Part shown: piece by piece, positions 7,515 to 15,073 of the stretch
Numbering within the stretch: the stretch's first letter is position 1
How the letters are laid out: each line of letters begins with the position of its first letter
Assembly (NCBI GenBank): GCA_934630985.1
Contig: CAKTXO010000020.1
Coordinates: 1-19,861 of the forward strand
Direction of reading: 5' to 3'
From: an uncultured Oscillospiraceae bacterium
GTDB taxonomy: Bacteria; Bacillota; Clostridia; Oscillospirales; Oscillospiraceae
Length of the DNA: 19,861 nt
Notes under the pieces: generated by a model
Database searches by the model: none
The model's input: the letters and a program-made list of their open reading frames with translations, nothing else
Told to the model about the DNA's origin: nothing
Program-made: the position numbers and the translations under genes

Positions 7515-7538
7515 GGGGGCAGGTGAGTGCCTGCCCCC
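7515..7538 (+). other. Intercistronic GC-rich hairpin after the binding-protein gene
   Basis: A nine-bp stem, GGGGGCAGG (7515-7523) with CCTGCCCCC (7530-7538), and a six-base loop, without a T-run. In many ABC operons a stem here protects the 3' end of the binding-protein message, giving more binding protein than ATPase or permease. That role is inferred from its position. Confidence 0.55.
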
Positions 7539-7563
7539 ATTCAACAGGAAAGGACAGAACTTC

Positions 7564-9081
7564 ATGAGCGAAGAAATCATTTTGAAAATGGAAGGCATCA
7601 CAAAGCTTTTTCCCGGTGTTCGCGCTCTGGATGCAGTCCAGCTTGAGCTTCGGAAAGGCGAGGTGCACGCGGTTATCGGTGAGAACGGCGCGGGAAAGTC
7701 CACCCTTATGAAGGTTCTGCTGGGTATTTACAAGCCGGACGGCGGTACTATTACTTATAAAGGAAAGCCGGTACAGTTTACCAGCCCCCTGGATGCACTG
7801 GCTGCCGGCATTGCCATGATCCATCAGGAAATCAGCCTGATTCCTACCATGGACGTGGCGGAGAATATCTGGCTTGGTCGGGAAAAGCTGACCATGCGCC
7901 ACGGCCTGATCAGTCCGGAAGGCCGTTTTGCAAAAACGGAAGAGATTCTGAAGCAGCTGAATATTAATCTGAATCCCCGCGCCATTGTCCGGGATTTGTC
8001 CGTGGCGGACATGCAGATGGTAGAGCTGGCTCGGGCTGCTTCCTATAATGCGGACGTTATTATTATGGATGAGCCTACCTCAGCTTTGGCGAACGAGGAG
8101 ATTCAGACTCTGTACCGGGTGGTACGGGATCTGAAGGAACAGGGAAAATCCATTATTTTCATCTCACATAAACTGGAAGAAATCTACGATATCTGTGATC
8201 GTGTTTCCATATACCGGGACGGCCACTATGTGAGTACCCGGGATTGCAGCGACCTACCCATGCGGGAGCTTGTGACCATGATCGTTGGGCGGGAGATGAC
8301 CCAGCAGTTTCCGAAGCTTCCGGCGAAGATTGGCGACGTGGTCATGGAAGTGCGCAACTTCAACAGTCTGGGCGTTTTTAAGGACGTGAACTTCTCCGTC
8401 CGTAAGGGCGAGATTTTAGGCATCTGCGGTCTGGTAGGCGCCGGACGCAGCGAAATTGCCAGGGCGATTTTCGGCGCGGATCCCAAGGATTCCGGCGAAA
8501 TTTATATCGACGGGAAAAAAATCAGTATCCACAATACTCGGGACGCCCTTCGGGCAGGTATCTCCATGCTGACGGAGGATCGGATGCGTACCGGCTCCAT
8601 TTACACCATGTCGGTCAAGGGCAATACCACCATTGCTGCCTTTGACAAATTCTGCAACAAGCTGGGACTGATTGACAAGAACAAGGAAAACTCCGCCTTC
8701 GAGGAAAGCCGGGGCACTATGGAGGTCAAATGTGCTTCCGAGAATCAGCTTATCAGCGAGCTGTCCGGCGGCAACCAGCAGAAGGTGCTCATCGGCCGGT
8801 GGCTGATGACCCATCCCAAGGTGCTGATTGTGGACGAGCCTACCCGGGGAATTGATGTTGGTTCCAAATCTGAAATACACCGGGTAATCAGCCGCCTGGC
8901 TAGCGAGGGCATGGCGGTGGTCATGATTTCCTCCGAAATGGCGGAGATTCTCGGCATGAGCGACCGAATTCTGGTTGTCCGACATGGTCAAATTGTTCAC
9001 GAGTGCGACCGGAAGGATGCCACTCAGGAGAAGCTGATTACCTACGCCTTCGGTGCCGCTCAGGATACCCAGAAGGTTTGA
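7564..9081 (+). CDS. Sugar ABC transporter ATP-binding protein, two NBDs (RbsA/MglA type)
   Basis: A 505-residue protein with two nucleotide-binding domains, the hallmark of CUT2 importers. Domain 1 (about 1-245) has Walker A GENGAGKST (39-47), Q-loop IHQE, signature LSVADMQ and Walker B VIIMDEPTSAL. Domain 2 (about 260-500) has the usual degenerate Walker A GLVGAGRSE, signature LSGGNQQKV and Walker B VLIVDEPTRGID. It drives uptake of the ligand of the preceding lipoprotein. An upstream frame extension from 7504 covers the hairpin and ribosome site; AGGAAAGGA before 7564 and the conserved N-terminus fix the start. Confidence 0.95.
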   Translation: MSEEIILKMEGITKLFPGVRALDAVQLELRKGEVHAVIGENGAGKSTLMKVLLGIYKPDGGTITYKGKPVQFTSPLDALAAGIAMIHQEISLIPTMDVAENIWLGREKLTMRHGLISPEGRFAKTEEILKQLNINLNPRAIVRDLSVADMQMVELARAASYNADVIIMDEPTSALANEEIQTLYRVVRDLKEQGKSIIFISHKLEEIYDICDRVSIYRDGHYVSTRDCSDLPMRELVTMIVGREMTQQFPKLPAKIGDVVMEVRNFNSLGVFKDVNFSVRKGEILGICGLVGAGRSEIARAIFGADPKDSGEIYIDGKKISIHNTRDALRAGISMLTEDRMRTGSIYTMSVKGNTTIAAFDKFCNKLGLIDKNKENSAFEESRGTMEVKCASENQLISELSGGNQQKVLIGRWLMTHPKVLIVDEPTRGIDVGSKSEIHRVISRLASEGMAVVMISSEMAEILGMSDRILVVRHGQIVHECDRKDATQEKLITYAFGAAQDTQKV

Positions 9082-9105
9082 CATTGATTAAAGGAGATAT
9101 TGAAG

Positions 9106-10113
9106 ATGGCTAAGGAAAATACAAAGAAGATTTCTTTCTTTGAGTCGCCTTTTGGCAAATTTCTGATGAATAACAAGGCCGCCGCGATTTTTGTGGTCAT
9201 GTCCCTGATTGTGGCAAGCCTGTCCGAGGTGTTTCTGACCCCCGGCAATCTGCTGAACCTCACCCGTCAGGTGGCTTACAGCGTTACCCTTTCTGCGGGC
9301 TATACCCTGCTCTTGAGCTCCGGCAATTTTGACCTATCCATCGGTTGCATGGTGGGTCTGGTGGGCGTGGCTATGGGTAAACTGTTGGCCTTAGGGACAC
9401 CTATTCCTGTGGTTATTCTGGCAGGCATTCTCTTCGGTGCGCTGCTGGGTGCGCTGAACTGTATGGTAATCAATGCATTCTCCCTGCCGCCCTTCATCGC
9501 CACCCTGGCCACCATGTCCATTTACAAGGGCGCAACCTACATCTGGACAAAAATGGTGCCCATTTCCAATTTGCCCAAGGAGTTTGTGGTCATCGGCCAG
9601 GGCTATACCATGGGCATTCCCAACCAGGTGTACATTATGCTGATCATGTGCCTGATTATGGGCTTCATCCTGTATAAGACCCGCTTTGGCCGGTACTCCC
9701 TGGCCATGGGCGGCAACCGGGAGGCTGCCCGGCTGGCCGGTATTAACGTTACCCGGTTGAGCACCGCCATTTACGCCATCATGGGTGTGTATGTGGCCGT
9801 GGCGGCCATTATGATTACGGCTCGTTCCGCTTCTGCCCAGGTCACTGCCGGTCAGAACACAGAAATGGATGCCATTGCGGCTGTCGTGGTCGGCGGAACG
9901 CCCATGTCCGGCGGCTCCGCAAACATCATCGGCACCGTCTTTGGCTGCCTGATCGTGGGCGTTATCAACAATGGCCTGAACCTGATGGGCGTGGATGCCA
10001 ACTGGCAGCTGGTTGCCAAGGGCGTGATGATTCTGTTCGCAATGATCCTGGATGTGATTTCTAGCCGGATTGCCCTGACCATGTCCAAGCGGGAGATGGC
10101 CAACAAAAAGTAA
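9106..10113 (+). CDS. Sugar ABC transporter permease (CUT2/RbsC type)
   Basis: A 335-residue polytopic membrane protein with eight to ten hydrophobic segments. It has the family motif YTLLLSSGNFDLSIGCMVGL, close to the usual sugar-permease SGGiDLSvG, and the cytoplasmic loop GGNREAARLAGINV that contacts the ATPase. It forms the channel of the importer with the two preceding genes, probably as a homodimer. GGAG lies nine bases upstream of the ATG at 9106; a TTG at 9100 is a weaker alternative. A 17-base gap separates it from the next gene. Confidence 0.93.
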   Translation: MAKENTKKISFFESPFGKFLMNNKAAAIFVVMSLIVASLSEVFLTPGNLLNLTRQVAYSVTLSAGYTLLLSSGNFDLSIGCMVGLVGVAMGKLLALGTPIPVVILAGILFGALLGALNCMVINAFSLPPFIATLATMSIYKGATYIWTKMVPISNLPKEFVVIGQGYTMGIPNQVYIMLIMCLIMGFILYKTRFGRYSLAMGGNREAARLAGINVTRLSTAIYAIMGVYVAVAAIMITARSASAQVTAGQNTEMDAIAAVVVGGTPMSGGSANIIGTVFGCLIVGVINNGLNLMGVDANWQLVAKGVMILFAMILDVISSRIALTMSKREMANKK

Positions 10114-10130
10114 GCTCGAAAGGAAAAAAT

Positions 10131-11279
10131 ATGAAAAAAAGAGTTGCTGTGATTGCTGCCGGTTTTACCGGCCAGCAGCATATTGAGGCCATCCGTCGGA
10201 TCCCCGGCTGTGAGGTAGTTGCCCTGGTGGACGCCAATGCAGAGGCGCTGAAAACAAAGGCGGAGACCCTGGGCGTGGAGAAGACCTATACAGATTACAA
10301 GCAGATGATTCGGGAGGTGCATCCGGACGTAGTGCACAACTGCACCCCAAACGGTATGCACTATGAGCTGAACAAGTACATCCTGGAGCAGGGGATTCAC
10401 GTTTACTGCGAAAAGCCTCTGGCCATCACTGTGGAGCAGGGCGAGGAGCTTGCGCGCATTGCTCGGGAGAAGAAGGTGGCTGCCGGCGTGAATTTCAACT
10501 ACCGGAACAATGCCATGGTGCAGGAAATGCGGGAACGGGTGGCCAACGGCTCCGTAGGACGGGTGTTCCACGTTACCGGCCAGTATATCCAGGACTGGAT
10601 GATGCTGGATACGGACTATAACTGGCGCCTGACTGCGGATATGGGCGGTGCGTCCCGTACCATTGCGGACATTGGCAGCCACTGGTTTGACACCGTCCAG
10701 TGTGCCATGGGGCAGAAGATTACCGCTGTCCGGGCGGAGATTCTGACGGTACACCCCTTCCGGAAAAAGCCGGCCCGGGAGGTGGAGACCTTCGCCAGAA
10801 CCGGCGGAGACGACTATGAGCTGGTGCCAATCGATTCCGAGGACGCGGCCTTTGTGACGGTGCGTTTTGCCGATGGCACCCTGGGTACGGTGAATCTGTC
10901 CCAGGTCAGCGGCGGTCATCTGAATGACTTCCGGGTGGAGATTGCCGGAGAGCACTGTTCCTTAGAGTGGCAGCAGGAACGCTGCGATACGCTGATTGTT
11001 GGCACACGGGAATCAGGCATTCAGATTCTTCGAACCGCTCCCGGCGCGATGACCGGTGCGGCCAACCGGTATACTCGTCTTCCCGGTGGCCATCCTGACG
11101 GTTGGGCAGATGCCCTGCGCAATGCCATTACGGAGTTCTATACCTCCATCGATAACGGAACCTATGCCCAGACCGGCATGACCTACGCGACCTTTGCGGA
11201 TGGCGTTCGGATCATGAAGATTGTGGACGCCTGTATGCGCAGTGCCAAAACCGGTCAATGGGTAGAAGTTGACCAGTAA
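10131..11279 (+). CDS. Gfo/Idh/MocA-family oxidoreductase A
   Basis: A 382-residue NAD(P)-dependent dehydrogenase. The N-terminal Rossmann fold has AAGFTGQQH (9-17) and the hallmark EKP at 94-96. The C-terminal catalytic domain carries ASRTIADIGSHWFD, where D180, H184 and D187 fit the conserved D-x-G-x-H-x-x-D motif. Relatives oxidise a secondary hydroxyl of sugars, glycosides or inositols; glucoside 3-dehydrogenases such as YcjS belong here. It is the first enzyme after the transporter, so it probably acts early on the imported compound. AAAGGA before the ATG supports the start. The position oxidised and the cofactor preference cannot be read from the sequence. Confidence 0.93.
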   Translation: MKKRVAVIAAGFTGQQHIEAIRRIPGCEVVALVDANAEALKTKAETLGVEKTYTDYKQMIREVHPDVVHNCTPNGMHYELNKYILEQGIHVYCEKPLAITVEQGEELARIAREKKVAAGVNFNYRNNAMVQEMRERVANGSVGRVFHVTGQYIQDWMMLDTDYNWRLTADMGGASRTIADIGSHWFDTVQCAMGQKITAVRAEILTVHPFRKKPAREVETFARTGGDDYELVPIDSEDAAFVTVRFADGTLGTVNLSQVSGGHLNDFRVEIAGEHCSLEWQQERCDTLIVGTRESGIQILRTAPGAMTGAANRYTRLPGGHPDGWADALRNAITEFYTSIDNGTYAQTGMTYATFADGVRIMKIVDACMRSAKTGQWVEVDQ

Positions 11280-11293
11280 AGGAGAGAAAAAAT

Positions 11294-12256
11294 ATGAAAC
11301 TAGGTGTACTTACCGTCCCCCTGTATTCTATGGATCTGAAATCCTGTCTGGCTTATCTGAAAGGCCTGGGCGTGCAGAGCGTGGAATTGGGCTGCGGCGG
11401 AAATCCCGGCACTGGCCATTGTGACGCCAAAGAGCTGCTGAGCGATCGAACCAAGCTTTCTGAATTTAAGCAGATTATTGCGGAATCTGGTTTGGAGATC
11501 AGTGCTTTCTCGGCTCACGGAAACGGCGTCCATCCGGATCCGGAGGTTGCCCGAAAGGACACGGAGGATCTGGAAAATGCCATTTGCCTGGCTCAGGAAA
11601 TGGGCGTAGGTGTAGTGAATACTTTTTCTGGCTGCCCCGGCGACAGTGAAGGTTCCCGGTATCCAAACTGGGTTACTTGCGCCTGGCCGGAGGATTATCT
11701 GAAGGTGCTGGATTACCAGTGGAACGAAAAGCTCCTGCCCTACTGGCACAAGGAGGGAAAGTTTGCCGAGTCCCATGGGGTTAAGGTGGCATTTGAGATG
11801 CACCCGGGCTTCTGCGTGTATAATACGGAAACCATGCGACGTATCAATCGGGAGATCGGTTCAAGTGTGGGTGCCAATTTTGACCCCAGTCATCTGGTAT
11901 GGCAGGGCATGGATCCGGTGGCTGCTATCCGGGAGCTGACCGGAATCATCTACAACGTCCATGCCAAGGACTGTCGGGTGGACTCCCTGAATACCGGAAA
12001 AATCGGTGTGCTGGATACCAAGCATTACAGTGACGAGCGTCACCGAGCCTGGATTTTCCGTACAGTTGGTTATGGTCACAACAGCCAGTATTGGCGAGAC
12101 ATTGTTTCGGAACTTCGTCTGGCAGGATTTGATGGCTCCATGGCTATCGAGCACGAGGATAGCCTGATGAGTGTTCGGGAGGGCCTGGAGAAGGCTGTGG
12201 CATTTATGAGGGATGTGCTGATTTTTGAGTCTGCCGCTGAAATGTGGTGGGCGTAA
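11294..12256 (+). CDS. Sugar phosphate isomerase/epimerase-like TIM barrel A
   Basis: A 320-residue xylose-isomerase-like (AP endonuclease 2 superfamily) TIM barrel. The probable metal ligands are E168 (VAFEMHPGF), D197 (NFDPSHLVW), H223 (NVHAKD) and E286 (MAIEHED), the usual E-D-H-E set. It also has the segment FSGCPGDSEGSRYPNWV and ends in MWWA. I recognise this combination as a broadly distributed subfamily commonly found beside Gfo/Idh/MocA dehydrogenases. Superfamily members epimerise or isomerise keto-sugars, dehydrate inososes, or cleave 3-keto glycosides. Context here favours action on the product of dehydrogenase A. GGAGAG before the ATG supports the start. Confidence 0.9.
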   Translation: MKLGVLTVPLYSMDLKSCLAYLKGLGVQSVELGCGGNPGTGHCDAKELLSDRTKLSEFKQIIAESGLEISAFSAHGNGVHPDPEVARKDTEDLENAICLAQEMGVGVVNTFSGCPGDSEGSRYPNWVTCAWPEDYLKVLDYQWNEKLLPYWHKEGKFAESHGVKVAFEMHPGFCVYNTETMRRINREIGSSVGANFDPSHLVWQGMDPVAAIRELTGIIYNVHAKDCRVDSLNTGKIGVLDTKHYSDERHRAWIFRTVGYGHNSQYWRDIVSELRLAGFDGSMAIEHEDSLMSVREGLEKAVAFMRDVLIFESAAEMWWA

Positions 12257-12273
12257 GACAGGGAGGAATTGCT

Positions 12274-12747
12274 ATGAAATTTGTGGAAATCGGTCATATT
12301 GCCCTGCGGGCGAAGAATATGGAGGCCATGGAGAAATTTTACACCCAGGTGCTGGGTTTTGAGAAGGCCTTTGACCTGCTGACTCCGGAGGGGAAGGTTT
12401 GGATTACTTATTTCCGGATGCCCGGAGGCCAGTTCGTGGAGGTGTTTCCGAGCCAGGAGCTGCCTGGCTTCGATGTGAAAGACGACGGCTATGACGGAAA
12501 GAACATTCAGAATCGGCGCTCTCACTTCCACGCCTGCTTTGAAATCGATGCCCGCCATGAAGCCTACCGGGATATGGCGGCGAAACAAGTGCCGATCACC
12601 TACACGGCTAACGACAGTGTTGGAATGTGCGGTAGCTGGTGCTCCTTTATCGAAGACCCGGAGGGCAACCAGTGGGAGCTGATGGAGTTCTCTCCCATCA
12701 GCCGCCAATTGGGCGATCAGATGGACAATATGACCTATAACGGCTGA
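12274..12747 (+). CDS. VOC-superfamily (glyoxalase-fold) protein 1
   Basis: A 157-residue vicinal-oxygen-chelate protein with two beta-alpha-beta3 modules. The metal ligands appear complete: H8 (EIGHIAL), E56 (GQFVEVF), H86 (SHFHACF) and E135 (NQWELMEF). VOC enzymes bind a divalent metal and catalyse isomerisation, epimerisation, C-C cleavage or other chemistry through an enediolate or chelated oxygens. An in-frame upstream extension overlaps the preceding gene; GGGAGG eight bases before the ATG at 12274 decides the start. It sits inside the sugar operon, so it likely handles a keto-sugar intermediate rather than methylglyoxal, although detoxification is possible. Confidence 0.88.
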   Translation: MKFVEIGHIALRAKNMEAMEKFYTQVLGFEKAFDLLTPEGKVWITYFRMPGGQFVEVFPSQELPGFDVKDDGYDGKNIQNRRSHFHACFEIDARHEAYRDMAAKQVPITYTANDSVGMCGSWCSFIEDPEGNQWELMEFSPISRQLGDQMDNMTYNG

Positions 12748-12764
12748 GAAAGGAGCGATTTACC

Positions 12765-13295
12765 ATGCTGAATTACCTGAAGGGGCTTACCCATGTAACC
12801 TTTACCTGCAAGGACTTTCCTGCGATGCGTTCTTTTTATCGAGATACCCTGGGGCTGAAAGAGGTCTTTGTCCTTCCTTATAATGATGCAATTTTGAAGG
12901 GTTTTGTGGAAAACGGCTATGATATTACCGGACTGCACAGCGGTGATGTGTGGATTGTCTATCTGGAGGTCGCGCCCAGACAATTTGTAGAACTGTTCAA
13001 TCTGCCCTACAATGGGAAAAACGACACCAAAAATCAGGGCTTCCATCACTTCTGTCTGCGGGTTGAGAACATTGTGGCGGCAGCCCGGGAGCTGGAGGGC
13101 AAGGGAATCCGGTTGTGGAATGGGCCAGCGTGGCTGAACAACCCCATCGAAGGCGCCTATCCCGAACATCCCATTGAGGCCGGCCGCCAGGGTCAGTGCG
13201 GTTCCCTGGCCTTCTACATCCAGGATCCTGAGGGCAACGAGATCGAGATTATGCAGTATACCGCCGACTCCCTCCAGGCTAAGCACCGGGCGTAA
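12765..13295 (+). CDS. VOC-superfamily (glyoxalase-fold) protein 2
   Basis: A 176-residue VOC protein, next to and clearly related to VOC protein 1, suggesting an old tandem duplication. The ligands are again complete: H10 (GLTHVTF), E76 (RQFVELF), H95 (FHHFCLRV) and E161 (NEIEIMQY). It is longer than protein 1 because of an insert at about residues 118-145 (WNGPAWLNNPIEGAYPEHPIE), which probably reshapes the pocket. AAAGGAG precedes the ATG, and the gap to protein 1 is 17 bases. The reaction is unknown. Confidence 0.88.
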   Translation: MLNYLKGLTHVTFTCKDFPAMRSFYRDTLGLKEVFVLPYNDAILKGFVENGYDITGLHSGDVWIVYLEVAPRQFVELFNLPYNGKNDTKNQGFHHFCLRVENIVAAARELEGKGIRLWNGPAWLNNPIEGAYPEHPIEAGRQGQCGSLAFYIQDPEGNEIEIMQYTADSLQAKHRA

Positions 13296-13310
13296 GGGGG
13301 GCGAATATCT

Positions 13311-14081
13311 ATGAAGTTCGGCTATCAGCTGTTTTCGGCTCTATCCCTGTGCCAGAGCAAGGAGGGGCTGATCTCTACCATGGAAAAGCTTTCCCAGCTG
13401 GGCTATGACGGCGTGGAGTTTTTCTCCTACGCAGGCATTCCGGCGGAGGAAATGAAGGCGCTGCTGGAGCGGCTGCACCTGAAGGGCTTTAACTCTCATG
13501 TGCAGCTGGAACGGTGGGAAAAGGATCCGGAGGGGGAGGTGCGTTATGCTGCGCAGGCCGGGATTCCCTGCCTGACCATTCCCTGGATGCCTCCGGAAAT
13601 GCGCAATGCGGAAGGCTACGCCAAAATCAAGGCCATGATCCCGAAGCTTCTGTCCCTGTGCAAGAAGTGTGGTATCACCTTGATTTATCACAACCATCAC
13701 TTTGAATTCGACAGGACCCCGGACGGCCGGTATGTTCTGGAAGATATTCTGTCCGTAGACCCGGCTCTGAGCCTGGAACTGGATACCTTCTGGGCACATT
13801 ACGCCGGGATTGACCCAGCGGCTTACATGGAATCTCAGAAGAAGCGGATGAAGCTGATCCACATCAAGGATTATCTGGCTTTGGACGGCGGCCCGGTGGC
13901 GGGCGGGCTGGAAATGCCTACCTTCTGCGCCATCGGCGCCGGAAAAATGAACAATCAGCCCATCGTCGATTGGGCAGAGGCCAATGATATTCCTTGGATC
14001 TGCGTGGAGCAAGACAATAGCCAGATACCCGAGTTGGAAGCCGCTGCGCTTTCTATCCGGGCACTGAAGGCCATGGCCTGA
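13311..14081 (+). CDS. Sugar phosphate isomerase/epimerase-like TIM barrel B
   Basis: A 256-residue TIM barrel of the xylose-isomerase-like superfamily, shorter than barrel A and only distantly related to it. The probable metal ligands are E132 (YHNHHFEF), D158 (ELDTFW), H184 (LIHIKD) and E233 (CVEQD). It begins MKFGYQLFSAL with a GYDGVEFFSYAG segment typical of this superfamily, which includes the 3-keto-guloside epimerase YcjR. It most likely epimerises or isomerises an oxidised sugar made by one of the two dehydrogenases. GGGGGG before the ATG supports the start. The next gene begins four bases after its stop. Confidence 0.9.
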   Translation: MKFGYQLFSALSLCQSKEGLISTMEKLSQLGYDGVEFFSYAGIPAEEMKALLERLHLKGFNSHVQLERWEKDPEGEVRYAAQAGIPCLTIPWMPPEMRNAEGYAKIKAMIPKLLSLCKKCGITLIYHNHHFEFDRTPDGRYVLEDILSVDPALSLELDTFWAHYAGIDPAAYMESQKKRMKLIHIKDYLALDGGPVAGGLEMPTFCAIGAGKMNNQPIVDWAEANDIPWICVEQDNSQIPELEAAALSIRALKAMA

Positions 14082-14085
14082 GCCT

Positions 14086-14571
14086 ATGAAAAAGGCGGAA
14101 ATTTTTGCGAAACAGGAGAAGATGCTCCGGTTTCCGCGGCTCACAAACAGTGATGGCTTTGCGCTGGGCTGCTTTCTGGCGGACTATGCCCGAGAACAGG
14201 GCCTGCGGACAGTACTCAGCGTGAAGCGGCTGGATGGGCTGACCCTATTCCAGTTTGCTACCGACGGCGCAGAGCAGCTGAACGCCCACTGGGCGGAAAT
14301 GAAGTCCCAGACCGTCCGGGTATTCGGGAAGAGCTCCATGCGGTCAGCCTTTGAGGCTGACCAGACCGGACAGACTGTGGAGGCTCATGGATTGCAGGAT
14401 CGGTGCCGGTTTGCGCCGGGTGGCTTTCCCATTCGACTGGTGGATGGAACCTTGGCAGGAGCGGTGGCGGTATCCGGCGTGGATATGGAAGAACACGATC
14501 TGCTGGTCACCTTGCTGGCGCGGTATTTGAAAATCCCCAATGTCCCGCTGCTGTCTCAGGCAGAAGAATGA
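14086..14571 (+). CDS. UPF0303 / HbpS-like domain protein
   Basis: A 161-residue soluble protein. The C-terminal half, GGFPIRLVDGTLAGAVAVSGV followed by EEHDLLVTLLARYL, matches the conserved end of UPF0303 proteins (relatives of HbpS/GlcG, often labelled heme-degrading domain). The N-terminal half has LDGLTLFQFATDGAEQLNAHWAEMK, the usual place of the family's G-x-x-x-F...N-x-x-W pattern. The biochemical role of UPF0303 is unsettled; the heme label should not be taken as function here. The start lies four bases after the previous stop with no clear ribosome site, so translation is probably coupled to barrel B. Confidence 0.8.
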   Translation: MKKAEIFAKQEKMLRFPRLTNSDGFALGCFLADYAREQGLRTVLSVKRLDGLTLFQFATDGAEQLNAHWAEMKSQTVRVFGKSSMRSAFEADQTGQTVEAHGLQDRCRFAPGGFPIRLVDGTLAGAVAVSGVDMEEHDLLVTLLARYLKIPNVPLLSQAEE

Positions 14572-14587
14572 GAAAGGAAGTACACCA

Positions 14588-15061
14588 ATGGCAGTTATGA
14601 AAAATCCACTGGATCTAAACGGTTTTATTCAGATTGCGATTATTGTGGAGAATATTGATAAAGCAAGGAAAGAATGGGCGGAGCTTTTGGGCGTTCCCGT
14701 TCCGGAAATTGTGGATCAGCCCAAACCTCAAGGTTCCATTCCGGGTCTAAGCTATCGGGGAAAGGAAGCAAGCTATGGCCTGAAGCTGGCCGTCATTCAT
14801 GCGCCTCAGGGCTTTATCATTGAGCTGCATCAGATGACCGACGACTGCGACAGCACCTTCCGGGAGTTTGTGCGCAAGCACGGCTATGGGGTTCATCACC
14901 TGGGCTTCAAAGTAGGTGACCGTCGGGACGCCGTGGTAGAGGAGCTGGAGCAGAGAGGCTATGAGATGCGCACCGTGGGCATTTACCCGGACGGCAGCTG
15001 GACGGTTGCGGATACCGAGGATGTGCTTGGTGTCAATCTGAATATCAAACCCCATCTGTAA
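14588..15061 (+). CDS. VOC-superfamily protein 3 with altered metal ligands
   Basis: A 157-residue VOC protein of the methylmalonyl-CoA-epimerase-like subgroup, judged by YGVHHLGFKVGD and the C-terminal DTEDVLGV segment. Two of the four usual ligands are present, E79 (FIIELHQ) and H104 (VHHLGF). The first position is Q15 instead of His, and the last, usually Glu in DTE-x-x-LGV-x-x-E, is N152. It may bind metal differently or not at all. AAAGGAAG nine bases upstream fixes the ATG at 14588; an upstream in-frame ATG overlaps the previous gene. It is only weakly similar to VOC proteins 1 and 2, so it was probably recruited separately. Confidence 0.85.
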   Translation: MAVMKNPLDLNGFIQIAIIVENIDKARKEWAELLGVPVPEIVDQPKPQGSIPGLSYRGKEASYGLKLAVIHAPQGFIIELHQMTDDCDSTFREFVRKHGYGVHHLGFKVGDRRDAVVEELEQRGYEMRTVGIYPDGSWTVADTEDVLGVNLNIKPHL

Positions 15062-15073
15062 GGAGGAAACGTG

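Noticed and set aside
6405..7703. A 432-codon minus-strand frame across the binding-protein gene
   Set aside because: It is a shadow of the lipoprotein gene on the other strand and has no recognisable domain.
10131..14081. Classical C-glycoside deglycosidase operon
   Set aside because: A dehydrogenase and TIM barrels fit, but no DUF6379-like beta subunit is recognisable among the small proteins.
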